Positions 9,338 through 19,673 are shown, counted from the first letter of the stretch. The stretch is DNA of 64,000 bases from Lysinibacillus fusiformis (GCF_016925635.1 NZ_CP070490.1:4346001-4410000), one strand, 5' to 3'. Notes: generated from the letters alone by a model not told the origin. Made by a program: numbers and translations.

Positions 9338-9918
9338 CTACAACAGTTGTTGGGCTCTCCATAGATTTTTATCAGCTATGATTTTGTCAATTAGTTCGAT
9401 ACCATCTTGTTTCTTCATTTCCATGTTTACATCCCTCCAAACTCTTATATGCTGCTTTGCTTCCAGCTTATCCCTCTATAAGTAGCCATCTATTCGGTCT
9501 ATATCCCGATGTTTTCTGTGCTTCGGCGGGATGTCTCCACCTCCTCCTTGTTTCTTTCAAGATTTGAGTTTGTTCTGTCCTTCACCATAGTTGACTTGGC
9601 TCATCTGACTATCACTAGTCAAATTGTTAATTAAAATAACCCTCAAGAGACCTCCCCGGGTAAGCACAGCCACTTTCCTCTCATATAACCCCAAATTTAC
9701 TGTATGGGATTCGAACAGTATTAGACTTCGCTTTGTTATGCAAGCTTATCCATCCTAAGCCAGCCTTCTATCTGATTTCTGTTCAACAGTTTGAGAGTTT
9801 GCGTCCGATTACCTCCAGATTCCACGTCGCCATGGACACCCCTGTCTTTTGCTAACAGGTCCTACTGCCAAGCCTGTATGGACTTTTACCATCGAGTTGT
9901 TGTACATGCCGGGCACAC
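9338..9918 (-). mobile_element. Group IIC intron, 5' part only
   Basis: Read on the minus strand the element begins GTGTGCCCGGCATG at 9918, the GUGYG start of group II introns. It contains blocks I recognise from the Oceanobacillus iheyensis class C intron RNA: GGGGTGTCCATGGCGAC with GTGGAATCTGGAGG (about 9852-9822) and TTACCCGGGGAGGTCTC (9663-9647). An intron-encoded protein frame begins at 9424 (MEMKKQDGIELIDKII) with a good ribosome site but stops at 9338 after 28 codons. The reverse transcriptase, maturase and domains V-VI are missing, so the element cannot splice or move. It sits directly behind a terminator hairpin, the usual class C target. Confidence 0.85.
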
Positions 9919-9920
9919 AT

Positions 9921-9951
9921 AAAAAGCGTTAATCCATTTGGATCAACGCTT
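9921..9951 (-). terminator. Terminator of the membrane-protein gene and intron target
   Basis: On the minus strand AAGCGTTGATCC pairs with GGATTAACGCTT and is followed by TTTATGT. It ends the gene at 9975-10457. The intron's first base lies just after the T-tract. Confidence 0.8.
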
Positions 9952-9974
9952 CATTTATTCATCTTGTTTAAAAA

Positions 9975-10457
9975 TTAATCTCTTTGCTTAACTAATACGA
10001 AACAATAAGCTATAAAAACAGTGGTCAATAGTAACGCAAGTAATGTCCATCCATTAAAGAAGATATTATTTGAATATGTGTTAAGTAATGGAATTTGAGT
10101 TATTTTAGTAACTGAATCATTATTTTCAAAGACTAATAATCTAAATTCTCTTGCTTCTTTAAAAGTAAAGAAATATATAATACTCGAAAGAAGGAATGAA
10201 AATATAATTATTATTTTATATTGCATTGTCTTGAAAGTTCTTTTAGCAAAAGAATATGCCATTTTAAATGTACCAATAATCGAAACTATCAAGAACGGGA
10301 TTAAAAATACTAAAGGAAAGAGTCCTGGATTACCATTACTAATATTATTCTCTGAACTACCTATCAAAACTGGTTCAGTTAAAAAATTAATCAAGTAAAA
10401 GGCGATAGAAGTTACAATAATGTTTAAAGAATAAAAAAACAGTGATAATTTATTCAC
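9975..10457 (-). CDS. Small integral membrane protein, unknown
   Basis: A 160-residue protein with four predicted membrane helices (about residues 7-27, 47-67, 81-100 and 136-154) and no recognisable domain. A good terminator follows the stop. The ribosome site region GTGAGGGGGAAAAGTG lies before the ATG. The gene upstream on the same strand (10481-10870) is a peptidase-like pseudogene, so the pair may have been one exported-peptidase locus. Function unknown. Confidence 0.6.
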   Translation of the reverse strand: MNKLSLFFYSLNIIVTSIAFYLINFLTEPVLIGSSENNISNGNPGLFPLVFLIPFLIVSIIGTFKMAYSFAKRTFKTMQYKIIIIFSFLLSSIIYFFTFKEAREFRLLVFENNDSVTKITQIPLLNTYSNNIFFNGWTLLALLLTTVFIAYCFVLVKQRD

Positions 10458-10480
10458 TTTTCCCCCTCACAATCTTTAAA

Positions 10481-10870
10481 TTATCTACTCATGTAAACTG
10501 TATTGATTTTATCAGATATACTTGTCCAACTTACATAATTAGTAGATGTATTATATTGTCCACCGTTTGGATCTTTATAACCTACCTAATTTCCGCCTTC
10601 AGTATCATAACCATGTATTAGTCTCCAATGGTAGTTTTCTCCACTAAGTAATAACCATACTGCTCCAACAGGATTATTATCGTTTATCGCTGTTTGGATA
10701 CCTCCAAATGTTGGTGCACCACTAGAATTATAGTTCCATCCTGTCATGTCATGATTTAAGTGAAGTTTTAGACCATTTGCAAAAGAAATATCTAAAGTAT
10801 TTTCTGAAAATGTGGAAACCTCATTCGTTTGAATTTGATCTTGCTTTGCTTGTATTGAAGTCCAAATTTA
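10481..10870 (-). pseudogene. Papain/C39-like peptidase fragment, disrupted
   Basis: The C-terminal part of a cysteine-peptidase-like protein can be read: GAPTFGGIQTAINDNNPVGA, then VWLLLSGENYHWRLIHGYDT, which contains the typical His-x-x-x-x-GYD region. An in-frame TAG (10586-10588) interrupts before VGYKDPNGGQYNTS. No start or nucleophile Cys region is found upstream in frame; the sequence to 11150 is further decay. The family assignment rests on the His region only. Confidence 0.55.
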
Positions 10871-11152
10871 TATCTTTGAAGTTCTCTAGCACCCTCGAAA
10901 TCCTTAGCTTTTTGAGTTTTCTTATAATATAACATTAGATAGATATTTCAAATAATTTCAACTATTACCATCTTACCATTACCATCTTTATTATGCCCCC
11001 ATAGTCGTTGAAAAGGTTTTTCTGAAATTAAATTCCACAATTCTTGGAATGTAAGTTCCCCCTTGTTATTAATTATAAAAACAAGATAAATAAATCATTA
11101 AATTCATCCATCCTTTTTAAAATTGATGATTTTTGGAAGATAAACTTTAAAA

Positions 11153-11415
11153 ATGAAAAAAGATGATATTGATAAAAAATTCTAGATGAACTCCATAATA
11201 ACAGCCGTTTATAAATGAGCGAGCTTGAAAGAAGGGTACATCTGTCCTACCCATCAGTAACGGAACGTGTAAGACAAGTTGATTAGAAGAAATTAGGTTT
11301 ACCAATCCAATGCATAATTGAAGCCACTGTAAAAAATGGTGAATATAAATCTTATTAAAATTATATCGAGAAACTTCCTAGTATAGAATTTCGTGAGCAT
11401 AGCAGGGAGCGCGTA
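11153..11415 (+). pseudogene. Lrp/AsnC family regulator, decayed
   Basis: The ATG at 11153 opens MKKDDIDKKILDEL, the classic Lrp N-terminus. Stops and shifts then separate MSELERRVHLSYPSVTERVRQ-like helix-turn-helix sequence from LGLPIQCIIEATVKNGEYKS and NYIEKLPSIEFREHS, parts of the effector domain. At least three in-frame stops are present. It ends against the arsenic island. Confidence 0.7.
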
Positions 11416-11904
11416 CTATATGTTTAATCTTCTTTCCATTAAAACTGTATCATGCCATTTCCCATGTAACTGAGCAATTTTTTCTCTTGTACCAACAATT
11501 CTAAAGCCCATCTTTTTATGTAATTGGATACTTGATGAATTGATCGCAAAGATGGATGATTGGAGTGTCCAAAACCCCTCCTTTTCACTCGTTTCTATTA
11601 GTAATTTAAAAAGCCTTGAAGCAATACCCTTGCCTTTATAATCACTTGATAGATAAACACTAACTTCTCCCACTCCAGAATAAACAGCGCGTGTAGAGAC
11701 AGGGGAAATACTAATCCAACCAACTACTCTATTGTGTTCTTCTGCAACAAAGCGCAAGGCCGCATGATGTCTTTCATCCCATACCTGTTCACTAGGCACA
11801 ATTGTTTCAAAGGTTGCCATTCCTGTTTCGATTCCCTCTTTATAAATATTTAATACCTCTTGTAAATCCTTATTTTCCATTTTACGAATAATTAGTGTGT
11901 CCAT
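11416..11904 (-). CDS. arsN1: GNAT acetyltransferase, ArsN1/phosphinothricin acetyltransferase type
   Basis: A 162-residue GNAT of the Pat/MnaT group. Visible features are the substrate loop GIETGMATFET, the acetyl-CoA pyrophosphate loop YKGKGIASRLF (about residue 89) and the ending NSSSIQLHKKMGFRIVGTREKIAQLHGKWHDTVLMERRL, cut here only for description at positions 122-161. Such enzymes in ars clusters (ArsN1) acetylate the amino group of arsinothricin-type organoarsenicals; phosphinothricin or methionine sulfoximine are alternative substrates. It follows arsO after a terminator and has its own AAGGGGGAAATGGG ribosome site, so it may be expressed by read-through or alone. ArsN1 is inferred from context. 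Confidence 0.72.
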   Translation of the reverse strand: MDTLIIRKMENKDLQEVLNIYKEGIETGMATFETIVPSEQVWDERHHAALRFVAEEHNRVVGWISISPVSTRAVYSGVGEVSVYLSSDYKGKGIASRLFKLLIETSEKEGFWTLQSSIFAINSSSIQLHKKMGFRIVGTREKIAQLHGKWHDTVLMERRLNI

Positions 11905-11932
11905 CCCATTTCCCCCTTAGTATTTTAAAAAG

Positions 11933-11956
11933 GACTGCTAGCTTGCGCTAACAGTC
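11933..11956 (-). terminator. Terminator between arsO and arsN1
   Basis: On the minus strand GACTGTTAGC pairs with GCTAGCAGTC around GCAA and is followed by CTTTTTAAAA. It should end most arsO transcripts before arsN1. Confidence 0.75.
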
Positions 11957-11962
11957 AAATTT

Positions 11963-13318
11963 TTAACAACATGTATTTGATTGATTGACAAGATTAATAC
12001 TACATACGCCTGTTTCTGGTAATTCTAATTCCACACGTTTCGACGCTTCTTCATCTCCTGATAAATAAGCTGTTATGGAACGAACCTGTTCATAGACTGT
12101 TGCCATTAAAAATGTGGGTGCACGTCCATAACTTTTAGCTCCGACAATATAGAAGTCCTTTTCAGGTTGACGTAGTATTTCTTCACCATGCGCCCTTACT
12201 GTGCCACAACTATGAACATTTGGATCAATTAGTGGCGCTAATGCATGCACACTTTCAGTTGCTGAGTCAATCGAAAGGCGTAATTCGCTGTTAATTGATA
12301 GGTCTGGTCTATTTCCCGCATTGACAATAAGCTCTTCAAATCCTGTTAATACTTTTTGTTCTCCGTTTATAGTACCAACAATATGGATGTTCTCTTCTTT
12401 CTTCACCTGTGAGATATAGAAAGGAGTTATTACTTCAACCTTACCTGTATCTACTAATTCGTGAATGCGAACACCGAGTGCGCCACGTGCTGCTAATGCA
12501 TCTTTTTCTTCTCCACCATAGGCTTCTTCTACAGTTCCTTTACGCATAATCCATACTAGCTTTGTTGAAGGGTTTTCTCTCTGTAATTCAGCCAAAGCTA
12601 ATAAGGTATTGATCGCTGAATGGCCACCACCAATAACTGCAATTTTCTTATTAGCATATCTTTTAGTATTCGTATTAATTTCTGGGATACCATACTCAAT
12701 GTGATCTGCTAATGCTTTTTCATTTTGGAGCCATACACCTGTAGAATTTGCTGGGTTTGGATTTCCCCATGTTCCTGTTGCATCAATAACTGCTTTTGCC
12801 TCAATAATATCGATGTCATCCTCTTTTTCAACATAAATATTAAAGGACTGATTGAATCGATTTTTTGATTTCATTTTATCATTTAATTGTCGTGAAATAC
12901 CTACTACTTTTGAGTTCAATCGGATACTTGGTTTTATTTGTTTTAATTCTGCCAAGGGTTTTAAATAAAGATCAATTAACTCATGCCCGGTAGGTATTGT
13001 TTCTAAGTTAGGTTCTACCCAATCAGACCCCTCTAATAATGATTTAGCAGCTTTATTGATGTTATATTGCCATGGTGAAAATAATGTAACATGCCCCCAG
13101 GTACGAATATTGTGTGCTATTTCATGCCCAGCCTCAAGTAAAATAAATGCTTGCTTTTGTTCCACTAAATGAGCAGCTGTAGCTAATCCAATGGGACCTG
13201 CACCAATTATGACAATCGGTAAATTCTTATTGGGGTTATTAACACTCTCCTGTACTTCAATATCCTTAGTAGTACAACAAGATCCATTTTGGTTGATTAC
13301 TTTTAGTGTTTTCATCAT
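11963..13318 (-). CDS. arsO: ArsO-type FAD/NAD(P)-dependent monooxygenase
   Basis: A 451-residue flavoprotein with two dinucleotide folds: VIIGAGPIGLATAAHL near residue 37 (FAD) and IAVIGGGHSAINTLLALA near residue 228 (NADPH), plus ATGTWGNPNP between them. It resembles ArsO/FMO-like proteins found in ars operons. Both ends carry cysteines (SCCTT near residue 14; a terminal Cys-Cys pair), which could bind trivalent arsenic or be redox active. It has its own promoter region with a perfect ArsR-like palindrome at 13335-13358. The reaction of ArsO is not settled; the role in arsenic resistance is inferred from context. Confidence 0.75.
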   Translation of the reverse strand: MMKTLKVINQNGSCCTTKDIEVQESVNNPNKNLPIVIIGAGPIGLATAAHLVEQKQAFILLEAGHEIAHNIRTWGHVTLFSPWQYNINKAAKSLLEGSDWVEPNLETIPTGHELIDLYLKPLAELKQIKPSIRLNSKVVGISRQLNDKMKSKNRFNQSFNIYVEKEDDIDIIEAKAVIDATGTWGNPNPANSTGVWLQNEKALADHIEYGIPEINTNTKRYANKKIAVIGGGHSAINTLLALAELQRENPSTKLVWIMRKGTVEEAYGGEEKDALAARGALGVRIHELVDTGKVEVITPFYISQVKKEENIHIVGTINGEQKVLTGFEELIVNAGNRPDLSINSELRLSIDSATESVHALAPLIDPNVHSCGTVRAHGEEILRQPEKDFYIVGAKSYGRAPTFLMATVYEQVRSITAYLSGDEEASKRVELELPETGVCSINLVNQSNTCC

Positions 13319-13334
13319 TAAATTCTCCTCTTTT

Positions 13335-13358
13335 TTATATAAGCATTCACTTATATAA
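13335..13358. promoter_or_regulatory. ArsR-type operator before arsO
   Basis: TTATATAAG and CTTATATAA form a perfect inverted repeat with a 6-base spacer (CATTCA), just upstream of arsO. It matches the palindrome before arsR (15480-15503), with only the spacer and one arm end differing. It implies a second ArsR-controlled transcript for arsO. Confidence 0.75.
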
Positions 13359-13421
13359 AATGTATTTTTTACGCCTAGCAGTTAGCTAGACGTTGAACTT
13401 TGTAATTTACACATTTCAATT

Positions 13422-13613
13422 TCAATTTCTTTTATAGCCCTTTTCAAATTGCAACCAAGTAGAAGTGCCGTAATGATCTCTATCTCCTTTAAAAAAGAAA
13501 TCAAATGCAAACTTATTAGCCTGATTCAATGTGTATTCTCTACTTTTCATAATTAACATTAAATAAGCGATAAAATAATTTTTAGTTAATACGCTAGCAT
13601 GGTTTACTGTCAT
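13422..13613 (-). CDS. Small protein of the ars cluster, unknown
   Basis: A 63-residue protein between arsC and arsO, same strand. The ATG at 13613 is chosen because GGAGG lies 8 bases before it; the longer frame from 13628 would begin inside that ribosome site. The sequence has a hydrophobic stretch near its start (YFIAYLMLIM) and a basic, aromatic second half (FAFDFFFKGDRDHYGTSTWL), with no cysteines and no known domain. Its position 46 bases after arsC suggests co-transcription with arsR-acr3-arsC. Confidence 0.6.
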   Translation of the reverse strand: MTVNHASVLTKNYFIAYLMLIMKSREYTLNQANKFAFDFFFKGDRDHYGTSTWLQFEKGYKRN

Positions 13614-13659
13614 GATTGTATCCTCCATTCAACGGATTGAAGTATTTCTAATAGAAGTA

Positions 13660-14076
13660 TTACAGCTCCTCAGCTACAAATTGTTCAATGCGTTTACCAA
13701 TTGCATCACGAACATTTTGAAATACAGCCCACTTTTCTTCATCCGTACCTGTCGCCTTCGCAGGATCTTCAAATCCCCAATGCTCCCGACGAACGTGAGA
13801 AGGTGTCATTGGGCATTTATCAGCTGCATCCCCACATAACGTGACAACTAACGTTGCACTGTTTAATGTCTCAGTATCAATTACATCTGATGTATGATTC
13901 GAAATATCGATGCCTACCTCTGCCATCGCTTTTATAGCATTCGGGTTTACACCATGTGCTTCAATACCCGCACTTTTAACTGTCCAATTAGTAGGTAGTA
14001 ATTTCTTTGCCCATCCTTCAGCCATCTGACTTCGACATGAGTTTCCTGTACATAAGAAATAAAGTGTATTTGTCAT
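13660..14076 (-). CDS. arsC: Arsenate reductase, thioredoxin-coupled
   Basis: Reduces arsenate to arsenite for export by Acr3. The 138-residue length and motifs match the low-molecular-weight phosphatase-fold ArsC of Bacillus and Staphylococcus: the P-loop CTGNSCRS (nucleophile near residue 9) and the paired cysteines of the disulfide relay in [13 protein letters not shown] (near residues 80-87). Electrons come from thioredoxin. It follows acr3 by 12 bases in the arsR operon. Confidence 0.95.
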   Translation of the reverse strand: MTNTLYFLCTGNSCRSQMAEGWAKKLLPTNWTVKSAGIEAHGVNPNAIKAMAEVGIDISNHTSDVIDTETLNSATLVVTLCGDAADKCPMTPSHVRREHWGFEDPAKATGTDEEKWAVFQNVRDAIGKRIEQFVAEEL

Positions 14077-14088
14077 AGTAATTGCTCC

Positions 14089-15147
14089 TTATAATTTAAT
14101 GGTTTTAAAGTATTTTTTCTGCCAACGTAGGGCAACCCATACAAGTCCGATGAGAACAGGTACTTCTACAAGTGGACCAATAACAGCAGCGAATGCCACG
14201 CCACTGTGAAGGCCAAACACGCCAACTGCTACCGCAATCGCCAGCTCAAAATTGTTACTTGCAGCTGTAAAAGAAAGGGCTGCTGTGACAGGATAAGATG
14301 CACCTACTTTACGGGAAGAGAAGAATGACACAGCAAACATAATGACAAAGTAAATAAATAATGGGATTGCAATTCGTACCACATCAAGTGGCAGTTCTAC
14401 TAATTGCTCACCCTTTAAGGCAAACATCATCACTATCGTAAATAACAGGGCAATTAAAGTAAGTGGTGAAATTTTTGGCAAGAATTTTTCCTCATACCAC
14501 TGTTTCCCTTTTGCTTTAATGCCTATCCATCGTGTGAGGAACCCTGCAGCAAATGGTATCCCTAAGTAAATTAGAACGCTCTTTGTAATCTCCCACATAG
14601 AAATAGATACATTGAAATTCTCTAAACCAAACCAACCAGGTAATACATTTAAGAAAAAGTAAGCAAAAATTGAATACGTCACGATTTGAAAGATGGAGTT
14701 AAACGCAACTAAACCAGCTACATATTCACGGTCTCCACGCGCTAAATCATTCCATACAATGACCATTGCAATACATCGAGCTAAACCAATCATAATGAGT
14801 CCTGCCATATATTCAGGGTAATCATGCAGGAAGATGATGGCTAAAAAGAACATTAAGAACGGTCCGAGTAACCAGTTTTGAAAAAGCGATAGTAAAAGCA
14901 CTTTCCAATCCTTAAAGACCCGCCACATTTCCTCATATTTTACTTTCGCTAATGGTGGATACATCATGACAATTAACCCGATTGCAATTGGTATGGACGT
15001 TGTGCCAATAGACATGGACTCTAAAGCTTCACCAACATTAGGCATGGTGATACTTAATACAACACCTATTCCCATCGCAACGAATATCCAAAGGGTAAGG
15101 TAACGATCTAGAAAAGAAAGCTGCTGGGTTAAAGAATTATTATTCAT
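14089..15147 (-). CDS. acr3: Arsenite efflux transporter Acr3
   Basis: A 352-residue permease of the bile/arsenite/riboflavin transporter superfamily with about ten membrane helices. The conserved Cys of Acr3 lies in [19 protein letters not shown] (about residue 124), and a second signature is the [13 protein letters not shown] helix. It exports arsenite made by ArsC using the proton gradient. Its start overlaps the arsR stop by 8 bases, so the two are translationally coupled. Confidence 0.94.
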   Translation of the reverse strand: MNNNSLTQQLSFLDRYLTLWIFVAMGIGVVLSITMPNVGEALESMSIGTTSIPIAIGLIVMMYPPLAKVKYEEMWRVFKDWKVLLLSLFQNWLLGPFLMFFLAIIFLHDYPEYMAGLIMIGLARCIAMVIVWNDLARGDREYVAGLVAFNSIFQIVTYSIFAYFFLNVLPGWFGLENFNVSISMWEITKSVLIYLGIPFAAGFLTRWIGIKAKGKQWYEEKFLPKISPLTLIALLFTIVMMFALKGEQLVELPLDVVRIAIPLFIYFVIMFAVSFFSSRKVGASYPVTAALSFTAASNNFELAIAVAVGVFGLHSGVAFAAVIGPLVEVPVLIGLVWVALRWQKKYFKTIKL

Positions 15148-15466
15148 TATCAGTTCCCCCTACATGGCAACAATCTGTATCACAGTTGCACCCGTTTAAA
15201 GGCTGAATTTGTTCTAAAATGCCCTTCATCAGTGGCGTTTGATCCTCTACTAAACGGTAATGTTTCCAAGTCCCTACTTTTCGTTCCGTAATAATGCCTG
15301 CCTCCTTTAATTTTCGCAGATGTTGACTAACGGCTGGTTGTGAAATTCCTAACACATCCACAAAATCACATACACATACCTCCCCATTTTTCATACATGC
15401 AAGTAATTTAATGCGATTTAAATCAGCTGCTGCTTTTAGTTGTTTTTCAATTAGTGTGTTTTCCAT
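15140..15466 (-). CDS. arsR: Arsenic-responsive repressor ArsR
   Basis: A 108-residue ArsR/SmtB winged-helix repressor. The alpha-3 metalloid site [11 protein letters not shown] is present near residue 29, and the recognition helix is [16 protein letters not shown]. The C-terminus adds a Cys cluster ([10 protein letters not shown]), which could also bind As(III). It heads the arsR-acr3-arsC operon and probably represses its own promoter and arsO through the TTATATAA palindromes. Confidence 0.94.
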   Translation of the reverse strand: MENTLIEKQLKAAADLNRIKLLACMKNGEVCVCDFVDVLGISQPAVSQHLRKLKEAGIITERKVGTWKHYRLVEDQTPLMKGILEQIQPLNGCNCDTDCCHVGGTDNE

Positions 15467-15479
15467 TTAGCTGCACTCC

Positions 15480-15571
15480 TTATATAATCATTTGCTTATA
15501 TATTAATTTAAATAAAGTCACCTCGTTAAGCAAAGGTGAATTAATCCGTATATAACTATATTCTTATATTA
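15480..15571. promoter_or_regulatory. arsR promoter region with two ArsR-type boxes
   Basis: Box 1 (15480-15503) has the arms TTATATAA and CTTATATA with the same spacing as the perfect box before arsO. Box 2 (15548-15571) is a weaker version (TATATAAC, then CTTATATTA). The boxes lie 13 and 80 bases before the arsR start and are the likely autoregulation sites. Confidence 0.65.
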
Positions 15572-15664
15572 TGATTTAATGTTTTGAATTGCAACAGAAA
15601 TTTGCCCAATTTGAAAATTTCTTTTTTCAACTCCCTTAAAAACATACTTAAGAATTTTAACAAC

Positions 15665-15705
15665 TTCAAAAACTCCATTTTGAAAAAAGTATTCAAAATG
15701 GAGTT
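15665..15705 (-). terminator. Terminator after the methyltransferase gene
   Basis: AACTCCATTTTGAA (15671-15684) pairs perfectly with 15692-15705. On the minus strand the hairpin is followed by TTTTTG. It lies 145 bases beyond the stop of the gene at 15850 and insulates it from the ars promoter. Confidence 0.75.
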
Positions 15706-15849
15706 ACTCCTTTTAAATAAATATGAGATTTTTAAAAAGGTTTGATCAATTTCCAGCTATGTTGTTTAACAAACGCGCCTAATTGTTGAATAAGGATACT
15801 TAAATGCTGGAATTGTCAAATTCGATAAGTTTACGAAGAACCTCCCTAT

Positions 15850-16566
15850 TTATTTTATCCCATGAAAAATAAAAGATTTTGTTTCTGCAGTTGCTTGTTT
15901 AAACTCCCAATCTCCATAAGCTTGAATTTGTGAAAAGCCTGCCTTTTGTAAAGATTCATAGATTTCTTCCTGTGTTCGGAATTTTAATTGCATTTTTTCA
16001 CGAATAACTACTTCTTCTGTACGTGTATTTTTCACCGTTTCATAAAACGTAAAAACATCTTCTACAAACCCCTCGTATTCAGTCCAAATTTCAAGTGGCT
16101 CCCCGCTCACCTGATTCACTGCAACATCAGGTGTTAAATCCTTTTTCCAATGTTCCCATGCTTTTGCTAATGGATTGCGTGTATCAAAAATAAAGTGTCC
16201 TCCAGATTTTAAAGCTCGATATGCATCTGAAATGACGTTCTTCCAACTTTCCTCTGTAAGAAATACTTGCGCAACATTTGCTGTCATTATGACAGCATCA
16301 AACATATTGGTTTTTAAGTTTGAGCTATCACCAACAATCCAAGCCACTTCCCCTTGATACTCTTTATTTTTTGCATATTCGATTGCCTCTTCATTCGGGT
16401 CAATAGCTATAATATGATAACCAGCTTTAGCAAAGTGGTTGGTCAATCTTCCTGTTCCGCAACCCAAATCAGCTATTTTTTTTACATTTAATTTCTTTAA
16501 CATTTTTACAAAGAATTCATCGTCTTTGCCCCATTTATTAACTTGGTCATATACTAATGGAATCAT
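15850..16566 (-). CDS. Class I SAM-dependent methyltransferase
   Basis: A 238-residue methyltransferase. Motif I is IADLGCGTGRLTNHFA (about residue 31), followed by the acidic loop IAIDPNEEAIEYAK and motif FDAVIMTANV. The C-terminal half is a beta-rich cap seen in small-molecule methyltransferases (YcgJ/UbiE-like group). There is no operon partner. The substrate cannot be named from sequence. Confidence 0.85.
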   Translation of the reverse strand: MIPLVYDQVNKWGKDDEFFVKMLKKLNVKKIADLGCGTGRLTNHFAKAGYHIIAIDPNEEAIEYAKNKEYQGEVAWIVGDSSNLKTNMFDAVIMTANVAQVFLTEESWKNVISDAYRALKSGGHFIFDTRNPLAKAWEHWKKDLTPDVAVNQVSGEPLEIWTEYEGFVEDVFTFYETVKNTRTEEVVIREKMQLKFRTQEEIYESLQKAGFSQIQAYGDWEFKQATAETKSFIFHGIK

Positions 16567-16745
16567 TTACTTACCTACTTTCTTCATCTACTCATTATTT
16601 CTCTTAAACTACTTATTAAAGAAATGCGCCCTATTATTGAATAAGCTATTGCATGATGTATTCATAATATTCATTAGTTTGTTATAGCACGTAATTACGC
16701 TACATCTTTATAAGGCAAGACAATAAAGGATATCTAAAATCGCTT

Positions 16746-18031
<1,286 letters not shown>

Positions 18032-18149
18032 AGTCATACCTCCAGTAAATTTAATGATGGGAATCGTTGCATCCTTTAAGTCTTGGTGTAATTGCGTTGT
18101 AAGCTAAACTCAAATAGCTCCATTTTGAATAAAAATATACACAAAAAAG

Positions 18150-18392
18150 CCCCCACCCCTAAAAAGGGACGAGAGCTACCCGCGTTACCACCCTAATTGA
18201 TTAAGGCATATGCCTAATCCACTTATTTTATAACGGCATTTCAGCCGGCAACAGCCTACTTACATTACTTCGACTGTGCAACTCCAGGACGGATTCACAA
18301 GTGCTTTTATCAGCTTCCACCGACCGCTGACTCTCTAAAAAAAACGTGCTTGCTACTACTTCCCATCATCGTGTTCAGTTATTTAAATTTTA
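18150..18392 (-). promoter_or_regulatory. T-box leader of serS
   Basis: On the minus strand the antiterminator sequence AGGGTGGTAACGCG is followed by a terminator stem (GTCCCTTTTTAGGGGT region) and GGGGGCTTTTTTG at about 18145. Upstream lies a stem I domain; GTGAATCCGTCCTGG near 18297 offers TCC, a serine codon, as specifier. Uncharged tRNA-Ser would stabilise antitermination and turn serS on. The leader starts roughly 360 bases before the serS ATG. Confidence 0.9.
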
Positions 18393-18488
18393 ACCATACT
18401 GTACTATATAAAAACAAATTTTTCAAGTCATTCCATAGGATACAAATTATTCTAGAAATTTTATTACCTTAACAAGATACTCCGCAAT

Positions 18489-18556
18489 CTGGCCCTAAAA
18501 TGAGAGCGAGCGCTGATCCTTATTACAGAATCGCGCCCGATTGCTGAAGATTGTTC
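18489..18556 (+). repeat. Dispersed repeat A, variant copy
   Basis: CTGGCCCTAAAATGAG... ends in CGCGCCCGATTGCTGAA, a member of the GCGCCCGATTGTTGAA repeat family found at least eleven times in the window. Here the central hairpin is GAGCGCTGATCC... instead of the GACGCTTTCC form; 52876-52935 has the same variant. Confidence 0.75.
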
Positions 18557-18603
18557 TAACTAAGGCACACTATAGTTTAAGTGAAATTGTTCACAAAATG
18601 TAA

Positions 18604-19077
18604 TCAGTGTTTTAATATCTCGGATAACGCCTGTTCCTCACCATCTAACATCGAAGTAACGATTGTCATAAAATCTTCAGCTCCAATTTCAAAATGACCT
18701 CTACGAAATGGATATCCCCAATTGCGATTTCCACGCGTAAAAGTGAGCTGGTTTAACAACAATGCAATCTTAACTTCTCGACAAGGAATATAACGCATAT
18801 CTCTGCGAAATGGCACAAACGACTCCGACACATGATGTTTGTAAGCACCGTTATCCGTAACCTGACCAATAGCAGTAAATGCTTGAACTGGCTTCCCTTT
18901 GGACATGTCTGTCCGAGGGGAATAGTATATCAGCCAATCACCTGGAGACATTTTACGCAAAGGTGCTGCCTTACCGTGACACAATTGTGCAAAACCACCT
19001 TCTATGGCTAAATTCACATGAGAAGCGGATACAACGCCAATCCAATATCTGCTTTTCTGACTTGTTTTATTCGACAT
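18604..19077 (-). CDS. EVE-domain protein (UPF0310 type)
   Basis: A 157-residue single EVE domain, a PUA-like fold that binds modified bases in nucleic acids. Visible pattern: YWIGVVSASHVNLAIEGGFA, then CHGKAAPLRKMSPGDWLIYY (about residue 34), TAIGQVTDNG and RRDMRYIPC near residue 92. It follows a DinB gene by 12 bases on the same strand, below a YafY-type regulator. Its ligand and role in the cell are unknown. Confidence 0.85.
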   Translation of the reverse strand: MSNKTSQKSRYWIGVVSASHVNLAIEGGFAQLCHGKAAPLRKMSPGDWLIYYSPRTDMSKGKPVQAFTAIGQVTDNGAYKHHVSESFVPFRRDMRYIPCREVKIALLLNQLTFTRGNRNWGYPFRRGHFEIGAEDFMTIVTSMLDGEEQALSEILKH

Positions 19078-19089
19078 GATGCATCCCCC

Positions 19090-19629
19090 CTACTCTTCAA
19101 ATGCTAAACACGTTTTCAACCGATCCAATTGTAAAAAATGATGTCTGTAATGCATTTCAATCAACATAAACCATTCCTGCGCGTTTAAAGCACCGAACGC
19201 CGGATGAAGTATCTTGTTACTTACAGGCGCTTGAAGTAGAACTGATTCCGTATTCCTCATCTGTTCCACTACACTGTTAAGTCCTTCTACCAAATGCTCC
19301 ATGCTCTCTGGTGGTTGCGGAGTATACATCGGAGAAGCAGGGACCTTATTACGAACAGCTGGAAATTGTTCTAGTTTAAAAACAATCTTACCCTGCTCAG
19401 TTTTTTCCTTCGTTGGGTTCAATGTCGATTCGCTACCAGCTAAACATTGCTCGACATTATGTTGATGCATGAAAGCTGATTGAATTAAATGTACATACAT
19501 CTGTCCAATGGACCAATCTTCTTCGTTCAGCTTTCTATGTAATTTATCCATATTGAGTTTTGTCAGTTCTTCCAAATATCTTTCTACTGTAAGTTCAAAT
19601 GACTTCAATACTTCCTTTGTACTTTTCAT
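19090..19629 (-). CDS. DinB-family protein
   Basis: A 179-residue four-helix DinB/YfiT-like protein. The metal-binding His pattern is partly visible: a His in MYVHLIQSAFMHQHN (about residue 45) and HYRHHFLQLDRL near the end. Such proteins include thiol-dependent transferases, but most are uncharacterised. It lies between the YafY-type regulator and the EVE gene, likely in one transcript with EVE. Confidence 0.78.
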   Translation of the reverse strand: MKSTKEVLKSFELTVERYLEELTKLNMDKLHRKLNEEDWSIGQMYVHLIQSAFMHQHNVEQCLAGSESTLNPTKEKTEQGKIVFKLEQFPAVRNKVPASPMYTPQPPESMEHLVEGLNSVVEQMRNTESVLLQAPVSNKILHPAFGALNAQEWFMLIEMHYRHHFLQLDRLKTCLAFEE

Positions 19630-19673
19630 CCTTTAAGCAGCTCCTCTTCATTTTGGTATAGTCACAGTATAAA

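Noticed and set aside
13370-13400. Terminator between the 63-residue ORF and arsO
   Set aside because: ACGTCTAGC and GCTAGGCGT can pair, but on the coding strand the hairpin is followed by A-rich, not T-rich, sequence.
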